64,000 nt of DNA from Anoplopoma fimbria (taxonomy: Eukaryota > Chordata > Actinopteri > Perciformes > Anoplopomatidae). This document shows, in pieces, positions 44,001-51,899 of this stretch. The position numbers and the translations under genes are program-made. The notes beneath the pieces are model-generated. The model was not told the origin of the DNA. It saw only the letters and a list, made by a program, of their open reading frames with translations, and did not search any database. The DNA lies in NCBI RefSeq assembly GCF_027596085.1, contig NC_072449.1:21760334-21824333 (forward strand). The letters run 5' to 3'. Each line of letters starts with the position of its first letter. Within the stretch, counting starts at the first letter, position 1.

Positions 44001-46784
44001 CGAGCTACCAAATTTGGGTTAAGCATCCAGCAGTGTGATGAGTGGTGTGTGTTGATATCACATTTGGGGCCACTTTAAGCATTCGTATTCTAAAAAGTAA
44101 GAGAAGCTATGGTTTAATAGGAGGTTTGCTCCCTTTGTTAGTTTAAGATCTTTTGCAACCATAATAAAATATTTTTAGATTTTCATACAAACCTCATGTT
44201 TTTCCTCAATTATTCAGATAGGTAACCTTGATTACACCATTTTTTCTGTAGCTAGCCATTTGCAAAATCCGATCCAGAAACAACCAAACTATTTCAAGAG
44301 AATAAGTATTAAAGTGATGGCACCGAATACAGATGCAGCATTTTTATTCAAAGCCATGATTCGGCTGAGTTGCCATACTTCTCATGAATGCATCTGAATT
44401 TTGCATGAAGGGATACAATACTTTGCAAGTCACAAAGAAATCTCTTTTCGAAGAAGAAATAACCACGAGCAGTCTTCAAACATCAAGAGGAAAGCGCCTA
44501 TAAACAAGACGAGACGCACACACACACACACACACAATCCCCCATGTAACACAAATGTACAATTAAAGCCGGTCTTTCCTGTTCCTGTGCATTAACATCA
44601 CAACATTCATGAGACAGGTCTGAACATAACCTAGTTAAAGATGAAAGAAAGGAGACAGAATCTATCTCAGGTGAAATTGGGTGACCCCCGCGAGAGATTA
44701 GTCCATTAGGAAAAGGGAGAGCCCCACTCGCTTGACAAGTAATACCAGCTGTGACACCGAGCACAGCCTGTCTGTTCAGGCGGGGGTGGTGGTGGTGGTG
44801 GGGGAAGGGTGGAGACGAGGGAGTGAACAACAAAAAAAAAACAGATGCATCTTTCTGACTATTTGTTCTAAGAGTTATCCAGAGCTACGTTTTTCTGTTC
44901 CGGTTGTGGCCACGGCTCGGCCTTTATCGTCGAAGCCCCGGGAGCTGTTATTTTTTCATCAGTTCAAATACAATAAACACAGGCCTGTTTTTTTATTACA
45001 AGCATCGATGCAGTTTTTATTGCAAATACCAAACTCAATAAAGCCTTTCAGTCAGATTTTCTTTTGCCCTTATTGAGCAAATTGAAGAATCACGAATATT
45101 TCGGTTATTTAACAACTCAAGAGAAACCTTCAGCTGCTGCAAGACCGTGAAGAAGACTGACCATCTGTTGTGTAAGGAAACACACACACAAAATCACACA
45201 CACACGTTTTGACCATCACTTCAGGCAGCCTGCCTGCTAAACACACAGCAGTGTGGACGGCCATAAAGTGTAACCTCATTACCAACTCAGTGCTCTCTCC
45301 TCCCGTCTCAAACACACAGCACTGCAGCGGCACAGCGGTGTAAAAACACCTTAAAAGGGCCATTCATTTCCTCTCAAATAAACCACCTGAGCCTGACTGA
45401 TAGGTGCTGCATGGTGTTAATTTTTAACAACAGGCGCCACCGTAGTGTGACGAGGTGGAAAAAGGGAGTACAGTGAGATCAACCTCCCCACCCCTCTTCT
45501 TTCCAGGCGAGTGCATTGAGCTCCTGTGCAGCTTTGCTTAATGGCCTGGCTGAGCGTTGTGAGCACATGGTGCTGCTACCTGTTGGCCTGACAGACAACA
45601 AGGAAGCCTGGATAAAAGGCAAAAACACCTTCTGCACATTAAATACCACGCACAAATTTAGGACTAAGAGTGGTTTCTAAAAAAAAAAAAGCATAGATTG
45701 TTCTAGTTTCATTTTTTTTTCCCCCAGAGCCACCAAGAAATCAAATTTTTCAAAGCAAATTTGGATCAATGCATTCGCATCAAACCCTGAAGAACCTTAT
45801 TTCTTTGCTGTACCTTGGACGCATTCACTTGTACAACTCATTAAAACTGTTCACATCCACTATGAATCCAATTCTGAATGTAATTACTAGTGGGAGACCG
45901 TCAGGAGGCTTTCCTCCCAGCCAACAGGCAGCCCAGAATTACAATAATTCAGACAAGATGTGAAGGCAGCATCATTCTGCTTAACAGCCTGCATTAACTG
46001 GAATAAACCACGTAAAAATGAGGCATCATGATGACATCATGGCATGAGCACATGCCATGATGGGTGATGATGATGACTACCTCACTGCCTCTCCCATCAT
46101 GGGGGGGGATAAACAAAAAAGGTCGGCACAATGGACGATATTTATTCTCACATAAGCCATTTATACACACAAAAAAAGTCACTTTTATAGATATGACCAA
46201 GAAAGTATGATAATAAAGGATTTACTGAGGTGAGTTAAGTTAAAAGAAACTGCTTGGTCTTATTTATCTTGACTTTTTTTCATTCAATATAGATAGTTAG
46301 ATGTACAGAATGTAGATTTTGTAAATAATCAAAACATGGATACAAATGCCCACTGCATTATATGTGGTTCACAGCGATAAACAACAATAAGATAAGATCA
46401 TTTTCATGACTTTTAATTAAAAACAAAACAAAGCAGATATGCATTTTCTTTTATAAATTCATACGCAAACCATATCCACATGAACTGCGCATCCATTATT
46501 AGATACTTTCTACGAGTAACAGGAACTATATTATAGCTCCCTAACTTAAGACAAAAAAAACACGAGCGCCACTGGCTCCACTTTCCCCCCCCGCTTACTT
46601 AATCGATAACCCGGCTGAAGTTTTGGTATCACTGGCGTTTTGACCGCCTGGACTTTAACCCCCCCATAGAGGCTACCTGCGGCTTCGTGAAGCTGCCCGG
46701 ATATCGGGACAAAAGCTTACCTCGGCGGAGGAGCGTGGTGAAGAGGAGCAGGGCAGCCACGCAGCTGGCGGACAACAAGTGCAT
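14054..46784 (-). CDS. alcam: alcam, complete: 15 coding exons, 569 residues
   Basis: Activated leukocyte cell adhesion molecule (CD166; neurolin in fish) is a type I membrane protein mediating homophilic adhesion and, in mammals, CD6 binding; in fish it acts in axon growth and pathfinding. The 15 exons sum to 1710 nt and stay in frame across every junction; human ALCAM has 583 residues. Layout: signal peptide (about 1-24); Ig D1 with Cys40/Cys111; D2 with Cys154/Cys217; D3 with Cys263/Cys306; D4 with only Cys385; D5 with Cys426/Cys471; a short stalk; membrane helix about 509-532 ([10 protein letters not shown]...); then an acidic Lys/Glu-rich tail of about 37 residues ending KAEV. Family landmarks include [14 protein letters not shown] in D2, [10 protein letters not shown] in D3, [18 protein letters not shown] in D5 and YMKKSK after the membrane. 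Several N-X-S/T sites are present (NIT, NVT, NLT, NVS). Intron 1 is 23 kb. The duplicate (alcama or alcamb) is not determined. Confidence 0.96.
14157..14578 (-). other. alcam: alcam intron 14
   Basis: 422 bases between the membrane and tail exons, AT-rich. No repeat or further exon is seen. Confidence 0.8.
14579..14690 (-). CDS. alcam: alcam coding exon 14 (membrane helix)
   Basis: 112 nt, residues 500-535 plus split codons. It reads [10 protein letters not shown], then the hydrophobic helix ending GLAYWVYM, then KKS. Acceptor TTACAG at 14696-14691; donor GTAAGA from 14578. The AKLIVGIVVGLL-type pattern and YW.YMKKSK are shared with human ALCAM. Confidence 0.96.
15147..15176 (-). CDS. alcam: alcam coding exon 13, 30-nt micro-exon in the stalk
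   Basis: The exon adds ten codons (IEEVRMDKQ plus split residues) between D5 and the membrane. Acceptor TTTCAG at 15182-15177 follows a weak T-rich stretch; donor GTAAGT from 15146 is strong. Length is a multiple of three, and skipping it keeps the frame (559 residues). Support is the splice sites and phase fit at both sides, not sequence similarity, because the stalk is variable in the family. Confidence 0.75.
15177..15960 (-). other. alcam: alcam intron 12
   Basis: 784 bases between the D5 exon and the micro-exon. No further exon is supported; the ORF at 15267-15581 is unsupported. Confidence 0.75.
15961..16093 (-). CDS. alcam: alcam coding exon 12 (Ig D5, second half)
   Basis: 133 nt, residues 445-488. 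It begins [10 protein letters not shown] and contains [14 protein letters not shown], with Cys471 pairing with Cys426. Human counterpart: EESPYINGR ... ENVTLTCTAEN. Acceptor TTTTAG at 16099-16094; donor GTAAGT from 15960. Confidence 0.95.
16094..18207 (-). other. alcam: alcam intron 11
   Basis: About 2.1 kb splitting the two halves of Ig D5. It contains a CTCF-like motif at 16186-16197 and otherwise plain AT-rich sequence. Confidence 0.75.
16186..16197 (+). promoter_or_regulatory. CTCF-core-like motif
   Basis: CCACTAGGGGGC matches the CTCF core CCASYAGRKGGC at every position. It lies in alcam intron 11. A 12-base motif also turns up by chance and in fish repeats, so occupancy is unproven. 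Confidence 0.4.
18208..18329 (-). CDS. alcam: alcam coding exon 11 (Ig D5, first half)
   Basis: 122 nt, residues 405-444: [20 protein letters not shown] then [14 protein letters not shown] (Cys426) and ending SINGTS. Acceptor TTGCAG at 18335-18330; donor GTATGC from 18207. Human counterpart: IICHVEGFPKPAIQW. Confidence 0.96.
18462..18950. mobile_element. foldback (MITE-like) element, copy 1
   Basis: The left arm (TTCACATTTTGGGAAA ... AGCCAGCAGGCAGTTAGCTTAGCATAAAGACC, broken by changes) is mirrored by a right arm (ATCTAAGCTAAACTCATCTAACC ... GGCTGTAGG ... TTTCCTTTAA). Words such as TTAGCTTAGCATAAAGACC, AAAGGTAACAAAA and TGTACAAA are shared with copies 2 and 3. The right end stops about 10 bases from the exon 10 donor. 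It is a nonautonomous remnant with no transposase. Confidence 0.65.
18960..19086 (-). CDS. alcam: alcam coding exon 10 (Ig D4, second half)
   Basis: 127 nt, residues 362-403: begins [10 protein letters not shown], contains [14 protein letters not shown] and ends LELAVE. Cys385 is the F-strand cysteine. Acceptor ATTCAG at 19092-19087; donor GTAAGG from 18959. The intron side of this donor adjoins one end of a foldback repeat (18462-18950). Confidence 0.95.
19181..19293 (-). CDS. alcam: alcam coding exon 9 (Ig D4, first half; lacks the B-strand cysteine)
   Basis: 113 nt, residues 325-361: [10 protein letters not shown] ... [13 protein letters not shown] ... VSWTK. It aligns with human YLDLSLNPSG ... 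IGDALPVSCTIS ... VVWMK. At the position of the human cysteine this gene has Leu347 (codon CTC), and no other cysteine lies in the exon. Acceptor TGTTAG at 19299-19294; donor GTAAAA from 19180. Confidence 0.94.
19636..19768 (-). CDS. alcam: alcam coding exon 8 (Ig D3, second half)
   Basis: 133 nt, residues 280-323: [20 protein letters not shown], then [20 protein letters not shown] and ITVS. Human counterpart: NTYTLTDVRRNATGDYKCSL. Acceptor TTTTAAG at 19775-19769; donor GTAAGA from 19635. Confidence 0.96.
19903..20027 (-). CDS. alcam: alcam coding exon 7 (Ig D3, first half)
   Basis: 125 nt, residues 239-279: [20 protein letters not shown], then [20 protein letters not shown]. Human counterpart: EGDNITLKCLGNGNPPPEEF. 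Cys263 pairs with Cys306. Acceptor CGCAG at 20032-20028; donor GTACAC from 19902. Confidence 0.96.
20028..22008 (-). other. alcam: alcam intron 6
   Basis: About 2 kb between D2 and D3 exons. It holds a foldback element at 21228-21670; the rest is AT-rich and unremarkable. Confidence 0.8.
21228..21670. mobile_element. foldback (MITE-like) element, copy 2, both arms intact
   Basis: The left arm has TACGCTTATTCACTTTCTTGC and GAAGCTACTTCAGGAGACGG ... CATAAAGACCGGAAACAGGG. The right arm, read in reverse complement, has GTACTTATTCTCTTTCTTGC and AAGCTACATCCAGCAGCTGG ... GACTGGAAACAGGG. The arms therefore form a long imperfect hairpin of about 150-200 bases each around a short centre. It lies in alcam intron 6. 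Confidence 0.75.
22009..22182 (-). CDS. alcam: alcam coding exon 6 (Ig D2, second half)
   Basis: 174 nt, residues 181-237: [57 protein letters not shown]. Human counterpart: DPVTQLYTMTSTLEY ... FTCSV. Acceptor TGTCTAG at 22189-22183; donor GTGAGT from 22008. Confidence 0.95.
22423..22510 (-). CDS. alcam: alcam coding exon 5 (Ig D2, first half)
   Basis: 88 nt, residues 151-179: [20 protein letters not shown] then NVPLVADGK. Cys154 is the B-strand cysteine. Human counterpart: LGDCISEDSYPDGNITWYRN. Acceptor CCACAG at 22516-22511; donor GTGTGT from 22422. Confidence 0.95.
22908..22972 (-). CDS. alcam: alcam coding exon 4 (D1-D2 linker)
   Basis: 65 nt, residues 130-150: [20 protein letters not shown] then K. 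Human counterpart: KPEIVSKALFLETEQLKK. Acceptor TTGTAG at 22978-22973; donor GTGGGT from 22907. Confidence 0.93.
23119..23332 (-). CDS. alcam: alcam coding exon 3 (Ig D1, main part)
   Basis: 214 nt, residues 58-128. It begins [13 protein letters not shown] and contains [20 protein letters not shown] and [13 protein letters not shown] (Cys111). Human counterpart: PEYKDRLNLSENYTLSISNA ... KRFVCML. D1 is the ligand-binding domain in mammals. Acceptor CTCTAG at 23338-23333; donor GTGAGT from 23118. Confidence 0.96.
23574..23680 (-). CDS. alcam: alcam coding exon 2 (start of Ig D1)
   Basis: 107 nt, residues 23-57: [20 protein letters not shown] then [15 protein letters not shown]. It matches human VNSAYGDTIIIPC ... 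GKWKY. Cys40 is the B-strand cysteine. Acceptor TTCGCAG at 23687-23681; donor GTAAGT from 23573. Confidence 0.95.
23918..23941. repeat. poly-A tract
   Basis: About 23 consecutive A in alcam intron 1. Confidence 0.95.
25158..25520. mobile_element. foldback (MITE-like) element, copy 3
   Basis: GGAATAGTTCTGCATTTGGG starts the left arm, followed by AAGCTACAGCCAGCAGCCGG, TTAGCTTAGCC and AAAGACTGGAAACAGGG. The right arm has ATTTATGCTAAACTAAGCTAG. Same family and left-to-right order as copies 1 and 2; the right arm is eroded, so the right boundary is approximate. Confidence 0.65.
28301..28331. repeat. (GT)n tract
   Basis: Short interrupted GT repeat in alcam intron 1. Confidence 0.85.
29009..29057. 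repeat. (CT)n microsatellite
   Basis: About 48 bases of uninterrupted CT in alcam intron 1. The GA-side ORF across it is low complexity only. Confidence 0.95.
29340..29700. mobile_element. degraded interspersed repeat, GATGGATTG family
   Basis: Contains GACTATTGGATGGATTGGCA, CATTCATGGTCCCCAGATGATGAAT, TAATGACTTTGATGATCCC and TCTAGCGCCACCATGAGG-type words. Related words occur at 38300-38650 (AACTATTGTATGGATTTCAT, CTTTGGTGATCCCC, CTCAGGATGAAT). This resembles an abundant teleost repeat; the class is not assigned. Confidence 0.5.
29808..30076 (+). mobile_element. degraded interspersed repeat, AATTAATTG...CAGCTCTAG family
   Basis: Begins near CAATTAATTGTTTTGTCTATA, contains GTCCAAAACACAAAAGGATTC and GACAAAGAAAAGCAGCAATG, and ends ATTTTTCAGCTCTAG. 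Other relatives in the window are at 35320-36020 and 57635-58050. It is a familiar, very abundant teleost noncoding repeat; the class is not assigned. Confidence 0.5.
35320..36020. mobile_element. cluster of three AATTAATCG-family repeat pieces in alternating orientation
   Basis: Minus-oriented piece at about 35320-35590 (GATTAATCAATCCACAGAAAAT ... AAGCAAAAATGTCAAAC in separate blocks), plus-oriented piece at about 35640-35905 (ATTGTTTGGTCTA, AAAGCAGCAAATCCTCATCG, ATTTCAGCTCTTAATCG), minus-oriented piece at about 35905-36020 (AATGTCAAACACTCTTGC, GTTTTGGACTGTTGG). Boundaries are approximate. Confidence 0.5.
38225..38860. mobile_element. degraded interspersed repeat, GATGGATTG / TTAGCATGC family, with an insertion
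   Basis: Carries both halves of a repeat: ATCTCAACAACTATTTTATGG with TTGGTGATCCCCTGGTG, and further right GCAAATGTTAGCATGCTAAAT with ACATCAGCATGATAACAC. A piece at about 38463-38552 interrupts it and is flanked by ATTTTGCAG on both sides. Confidence 0.5.
38918..38939. repeat. poly-A tract
   Basis: About 22 consecutive A in alcam intron 1. Confidence 0.95.
39436..39450. repeat. poly-G tract
   Basis: Fifteen consecutive G after a short GT run in alcam intron 1. Confidence 0.95.
43595..43608 (-). promoter_or_regulatory. CTCF-core-like motif
   Basis: The minus strand reads CCATCAGGGGGCGC, which fits the CTCF core CCASYAGRKGGCRS with one mismatch. It lies in alcam intron 1, about 3.1 kb downstream of exon 1. 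Confidence 0.4.
44517..44536. repeat. (CA)n tract
   Basis: Short CA repeat in alcam intron 1. Confidence 0.85.
44779..44817 (+). repeat. G-rich tract with (GGT)n
   Basis: Plus-strand GGCGGGGG followed by TGG repeats, GGGGG and AAGGG. It could form a two- or three-tetrad G-quadruplex. It lies about 1.9 kb inside intron 1 of alcam, on the template strand. Confidence 0.6.
46035..46062. repeat. perfect 12-bp inverted repeat with 4-nt loop
   Basis: CATCATGGCATG, spacer AGCA, CATGCCATGATG. The arms are exact reverse complements. It lies about 660 bases inside alcam intron 1. Confidence 0.85.
46721..46784 (-). CDS. alcam: alcam coding exon 1 (signal peptide)
   Basis: 64 nt, residues 1-21 plus one base. 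It starts MHLLSASC and continues with a hydrophobic core ALLLFTTLL, then RR before donor GTAAGC at 46720. The frame joins exon 2 through a GTC valine. The start AAGATGC has A at -3, a good context. A signal peptide is expected here; its low sequence conservation means support comes from hydrophobicity, phase and splice site. Confidence 0.88.
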
Positions 46785-47400
46785 CTTTGCGGGTCTCTCG
46801 GTAACCTCAGTCGGCTGCTTGTTTCAGAGGATTGTTAAACCACTTGGTGGGAGTTTTTTTTTTTTTTTAATTATTATTATTATTATTAATTGTTGAAGGT
46901 GGATTGGATTCAAATGGTCCTCGCAAGCCCCTTTTGCTGGTTGTTCAGTTCGGATCTTCTTTCTCTCAACGTGGCATGTGCTCGCCAAACTCGCGCTCAC
47001 ATCAGTGCTGTAGGAACAGGTAATTTGCGAGGGGCGCACGGACGAGCACGAGGGCGGGGGATACTGTCTGCAGCTCCTCCCCCCCCCCAGATTCCCCCCC
47101 CCCTCCCCCCTACCCCCCCCCCCCCCTCCCGTCCCCCTCCCCCTCCTTCCCTTTCCCCCTCCAGCTGCACCAACGCCACCACCCTCCTCCCACGCACAAG
47201 TGTACCCCACCCCTTTTCTTAGACCACCCTTACCCCCCTCCCTTTCACCCCCCTTTACTCTCATCTTCAACTCCTCTTCCTCCCCCCACCCTTCTCTCTT
47301 TCCAACATTTCCCCCTCACTCTGCATGCAAGCACACATGTAGACGCAGCACCCCTGACTTATGTCTCATGCAGAATACCCAGAGGTAAAATAAGTACCCT
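46785..47400 (-). promoter_or_regulatory. alcam: alcam 5' leader and promoter region
   Basis: Sequence directly upstream of the alcam start codon on the minus strand. It contains a T15-type run and (ATT)n at about 46856-46891, moderate CpG content, and a 250-base C/T-rich tract on the plus strand from 47074. No clear TATA box is seen on the alcam strand. The start site cannot be placed from sequence alone; the long ORFs on both strands here are low-complexity Gly/Pro-rich frames. Confidence 0.6.
47074..47325 (-). repeat. homopurine (minus) / homopyrimidine (plus) tract with long G runs
   Basis: The plus strand carries C runs of about 8-15 with T interruptions (densest at 47074-47163), then looser C/T-rich sequence to about 47325. 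The alcam sense strand is thus G-rich with many runs of three or more G, about 290-540 bases upstream of the start codon. Such tracts can form G-quadruplex or triplex DNA. Confidence 0.8.
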
Positions 47401-48115
47401 AATCCTTGTCAAACTTAACTGACATAAAAGTACATATTAGTACAAATAAAATGTATCTTTATTAATATTATTATTATTGTTGTTGTTCTCCTTTTTTTCT
47501 TCTTCTTCTTCTTCTTCTTCTTCTTCTTCTTCTTCTTCTTCTTCTTCTTCTAAGCAGTAGTAGTTGTAGGTATGAGCATTAACATGTATCTAACAGTAAC
47601 CTGATGAATAAAATGAATTAATAAGAAGTTTAGTTGGTTTATTAAATGTCAGAAAAACAGTAAACTCTCATATTTGAGAAGCTGGATCCAAAGGATTTAT
47701 CAATTCTCTATAAAGTTGCAGATGACGTGTTCCAGATAAGCTATTACGATTGCAATCCTACTCAATGCAATGTCAGTTCAATGTCAAAAAACCTATATGT
47801 GTCATTAAGATTGGCAAGGTTGTTTTTGTTCTGGAAAAGTTGACATTTAGATTAAAAAAAATAAAAAAAATCATTCGCTATTTTTAACTGTCGACGGTGA
47901 CATTTGATGAGCTTATCACAGTCAGAAATCTGCATCTGGCACAGCCACTTGCAGCCGTCACATGAATGCAGTGAAGTATACGAAATACAACTTCTACATC
48001 TGAAGTTTAGAAAAAGTAGATGTCTGCCAAGATGGAGAGTGACAGAAGCTCGAAATTGTACTAAACTGCTGTTACTGAGTAAATGTACATGCTACTCTCC
48101 ACCTCCGCTGTCTCC
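47380..48115. mobile_element. degraded AAGTAAAAGTA-family repeat, broken by microsatellites
   Basis: The left side has AGAGGTAAAATAAGTACC and ATAAAAGTACATATTAGTAC; the right side has GTTACTGAGTAAATGTACATGC then TACTCTCCACC. These resemble the two ends of the same family as 11450-11700. Between them lie (ATT)n, (CTT)n and other sequence. The assignment rests on short words and memory of the family. Confidence 0.35.
47462..47551. repeat. (ATT)n, (TTG)n and (CTT)n microsatellites
   Basis: Short ATT and TTG runs lead into about 54 bases of CTT/TTC repeat (about 47498-47551), just upstream of the alcam promoter region. Confidence 0.95.
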
Positions 48116-48123
48116 AACATGCA

Positions 48124-48124
<1 letters not shown>

Positions 48125-48208
<84 letters not shown>
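48125..48208. repeat. (CA)n microsatellite
   Basis: About 84 bases of uninterrupted CA. The His/Thr and Cys/Val ORFs across it are artefacts. Confidence 0.98.
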
Positions 48209-48210
<2 letters not shown>

Positions 48211-49783
48211 CCGGATGCATGTCCGCACAAACACATACACACACATACTGAGGTATACTTTCAATCAGCCCCCTCCCCACACTTGAGGCAAGAAATGACA
48301 GAGCTTTGTGCCTCACAGGCAGAGCACAGAAGGTTCATGGTAAAGCAGGCTATAGGATGTGGGTGCAAGGTTAATTATAATGAGGAAATTTCCACATAAA
48401 TAATTTAGCTGTAATTAATTATTCAAATACTTCATATCTCCTTACTTTTCATTTATTTCACAGAGCACATTCAAGAGCAGCGGCACAATAATTAATAACC
48501 ATACAATAGCTGTGTTAATAATTAAGATTAATGTGAGTGCTTTGGCACTGACTTCTCTACACTTGTACTCGTTTATGGCTCTTTGTAATCTCATAACGGT
48601 CTGTAGTTACTTGCATGTCGTGTCGTGGTTTCAAGTTGTGGTTTCTTGTGGGGTGACAAACAGATCGTGACGATAGATGAGGGCTTGTTTCGTGCTCCAC
48701 ACTCTAAAACGGCCATAACAGTGACAGTTTAATCGAGTCCATTTCAGAAGTTGGTAAAAATAACATCAGAGCACGTAAAATGTCATTAAAACCACACTCG
48801 CTGCAAATAAAATGATTTACCCCTGTGCTGTAACTGCATGATCATGCTTGTCTGATCACAAGATGTGTGCGTGTGTGCACAATGTGTGTTGGGCTGGGGG
48901 AGGAAATCTATTGGGGTGGAGAAGTAAGTATTCCTCACCCTGGGTGTGAAATTCATGTAGGTCTGTGATGGTTTGTGCAAATGGAGTGAGGGCACAGGCT
49001 GTGAAAACCTAATGCAATTTGATTGGAAGCTAACCGCAAAGCAATATTTTTCCTGCCTCAGTGCGCCGAGTGCAAAAGACAACTACTTTGTGATTTTTTT
49101 TCCATGTGGGTGAAAGTGAATGAGACTGAATGATGGCCGAGCTTGGAGCGTGGCGTTAAATTGCCAAACAATAACTTCTTGGTCATAATTGGGATTTCAG
49201 GTGAGGTTGGTCAAGGACTACATATTGAAAAACACCAAACAATAAAAAACACAACCCCAAATCCATGTCACCAAAACGTCTAAACCTGTGGAAAAGCTGT
49301 GCTAAAACGTCAGTGGAATAAATGCAGCTCAGGTTTGTTTTGTATTCACAAGAGAGCATATTCAGTCAGTCCCCATGACTGGAGAAAGAGATTACATGCA
49401 GGCTAATGAATTACAATACATCATGTCATTTTAGAGGAACAGTAGCAGCTCCAGCTTTATTTATTTGATGAAAGAATGAGCGCCCCTATTCTGACATTTT
49501 GTGAGACATCTTGTGACACTGCTCCTGCTATGAGCACCGAAACAAACAACCTCGCATTGCTATGGACTCAGGCAATGAAAGTACACATTTTTGACATTCG
49601 GGTGATGCTGCAGACAGGGAATCTTTTTCTTTTTCTTCTTCTTCCCCACCCCAACTGGCTTATGTTGCAGGTCTACACTGATTATCATAGGTGTGTTTCA
49701 AGTATAAAAATAATAAAATTCAGCCTTGTCAGAATGAACGGAACAACAGCAGTAACCAGAAATGGCTGTGCAGCGTAGGATAC

Positions 49784-49801
49784 TGAGCAGGATCCTGCTC
49801 A
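49784..49801. repeat. 18-bp perfect palindrome
   Basis: TGAGCAGGATCCTGCTCA equals its reverse complement. It lies about 3 kb upstream of the alcam start codon. Confidence 0.8.
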
Positions 49802-50599
49802 TTTACATCCCTGCGGTGGTCAGTTCTCTTTTCCAATCTGTCATTTTCACCCAGTTTAAGCAGCAAATATGGCGCACGTTAATTTGGCTCTTCTCCAGGT
49901 GTTGTGAAAATCAAATCCTTCCCCTATCCCTTGGAGGTGTTGGCCACTTCACAACAGCTCCTCGGAGGCAGACGAGTGATTAGTCTCCTACAGATTGGGC
50001 TTCAGTAAACTGTGTCAAGCAGGGAACACAGTGACCCTGACATTTTCAGCATGGCCAAGGGAGGAGAAGATCCACTTAATGGCTAGTCCTGTGCCGGCCA
50101 GCAGCCCCACTTTGGATCGATAATTGCTTCATTAGTTAATCTGATTGAGTGTGTGAGCAGCCTGTAGTCGATGCAGCGTTACCTCTCTTTCTGTGAGGAG
50201 TCTGCGTTTTATTGATTTCATTGTTCTCTGTACAGCCTAACTTTTTCCCCCAAATGATCCTAACATTTACACGAAGAAAAGGAGAATGGATCTCTTTGTT
50301 TGAGCTCCTCATGCCATCCATACTTCACTTATATTAACGGCGATCAATAGAAACTGCCTCTTGATAGGAACAGTAAAACAAATGAGGAGACCAGAAGGCA
50401 TGTCTCATGTTGTTAGGTTGTTATGTTTCTGGTGGTTTAAAAGGGCAACTGTGTCAACAATATTTAGCATGCACAGAATGTTCTGTATATTTCTAAGCTG
50501 TAAACTGTTGATTCATTTGAGTGGGAGCTAATGATAGATGTTCTGTGTGTATCACTTAACTAACTGGTGTCATTCAGACCACATAGTTTCAGTACTCAT

Positions 50600-50830
50600 G
50601 TAGCTTTAAAGCTGCACTAACTGTTATTCTACGGCCACTTGGGGGCAACTGAAATAAGCTGACATTCATACAACAAACATGGTGGTTAACAGTTTACTAT
50701 TTCAAGTACAGCAAGTAACATTAGTATTCATTTGAAGTTGTGTTTTTGGCCACCTGATTAATCTAAGTCCAAAATTCCATTTGAATTTAGCTCTATTTTG
50801 GTCTCCACCATATCTGGCTTCTTAGATGGA
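50600..50830. mobile_element. possible degraded interspersed repeat with CTCF-like motif
   Basis: AGCTTTAAAGCTGCACTAAC, then CGGCCACTTGGGGGCAACTG, then TTTTGGTCTCCACCATATCTGG. I recall these words together in a common teleost repeat. CCACTTGGGGGC at 50635-50646 is one mismatch from the CTCF core. Confidence 0.3.
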
Positions 50831-51899
50831 TGCATTGTACTGGCTTTTATATAATATACTCTTTCCCTACCTTACAGGGTTTACGTTGTATTGTCAAATC
50901 TAATAATACTGTAGTAGAACAAATGCTGTTTGAATATAGAAAAGTGCTATTGCATATCAATACAATAATTTTACAAAAGATAGATGAGGTATTGCGACAC
51001 TGGTCTACTTCTAGATTACAGGAAAAGTGGTTTAGAGCACATTAAAGCGTTGAAAATCAGCGTGTAAGATCCTTCAAATAACAAACATGATAAACTACAT
51101 TATTTACACTATATCATTGCATTAGTACTTTGGTCTGTTGTTGGTGCATATTTAGCCTTTGAACCTGATGTCACTCTGGTACAGTTTCTTAGTTTTGAAC
51201 TTTGAATTTAATATCATATTTTTTTCTTTTCACCACGTGTGAGGTTTTTTTTTGTCCTCCGTGTAGACAGTTAATCCTGTATAGTGGAACCGTGTTGCAG
51301 CATGTCAGCCCAAATTTAGCGAGACAAATTCCTTGTGAAACCATTGTGCTTGGTGAAAGAAAGGGACTCTTGCAGGCCCCGTATGGAAAGATGCTCCAGA
51401 GAAACTACAGCTAGTATTAGGAGAAAAAAATGAACTTTTCTGCTGTCTAACATGATTGTATTTAATGATAATATAATATAATTTTTCTTAAAATGAAATA
51501 CACACATTCATACTTACATTCATACTTCTCTTGTAAACAAGACACTTGCATGATAAATTGAATTGATCCTGACATTAATATCAAGGCACACAAGCAAGAC
51601 TTCAAAGACTGCAAAGTCTTGCTCAACAGTGATGCTTTTGATGAAAACATATTCATATTTGTTGTGTTTGTTGAACCAGTTTCTGTGTTTCAGAGACGAG
51701 AAAATATTAACTGATAACATTAAATCAAATAACATGGATTATTTGAGGAATTAATATAAAGGGCAAGGAAACCAGCTCGGCCGATTGTGGATAAAATCTG
51801 TGAGGCACAATCAATTGTTTGTAGCACTTACTATATTCGGATTAGTCTGTTGCAATTATTGTTTTCGTAGTAATTTGCCTCTGCACTATACTTTTGCTC

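Larger units (their letters stand above)
23681..46720 (-). other. alcam: alcam intron 1 (23 kb)
   Basis: The long first intron separates the signal-peptide exon from D1; a very long intron 1 is also usual in mammalian ALCAM. No further coding exon was found. Contents include a foldback copy, (CT)n, several degraded interspersed repeats, poly-A and poly-G runs, a short perfect hairpin and a CTCF-like motif. The longest ORF inside (39060-39644, minus) shows no protein family. Stretches not listed separately (about 30.1-35.3, 36.1-38.2 and 38.9-43.5 kb) show nothing I can support. Confidence 0.8.

Noticed and set aside
46824..47270. 148-residue Gly/Arg-rich minus ORF and Pro-rich plus ORF
   Set aside because: Both are low-complexity frames over the C/G-rich tract upstream of alcam.
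47904..48316. His/Thr-rich and Cys/Val-rich ORFs
   Set aside because: Translations of the (CA)n microsatellite.
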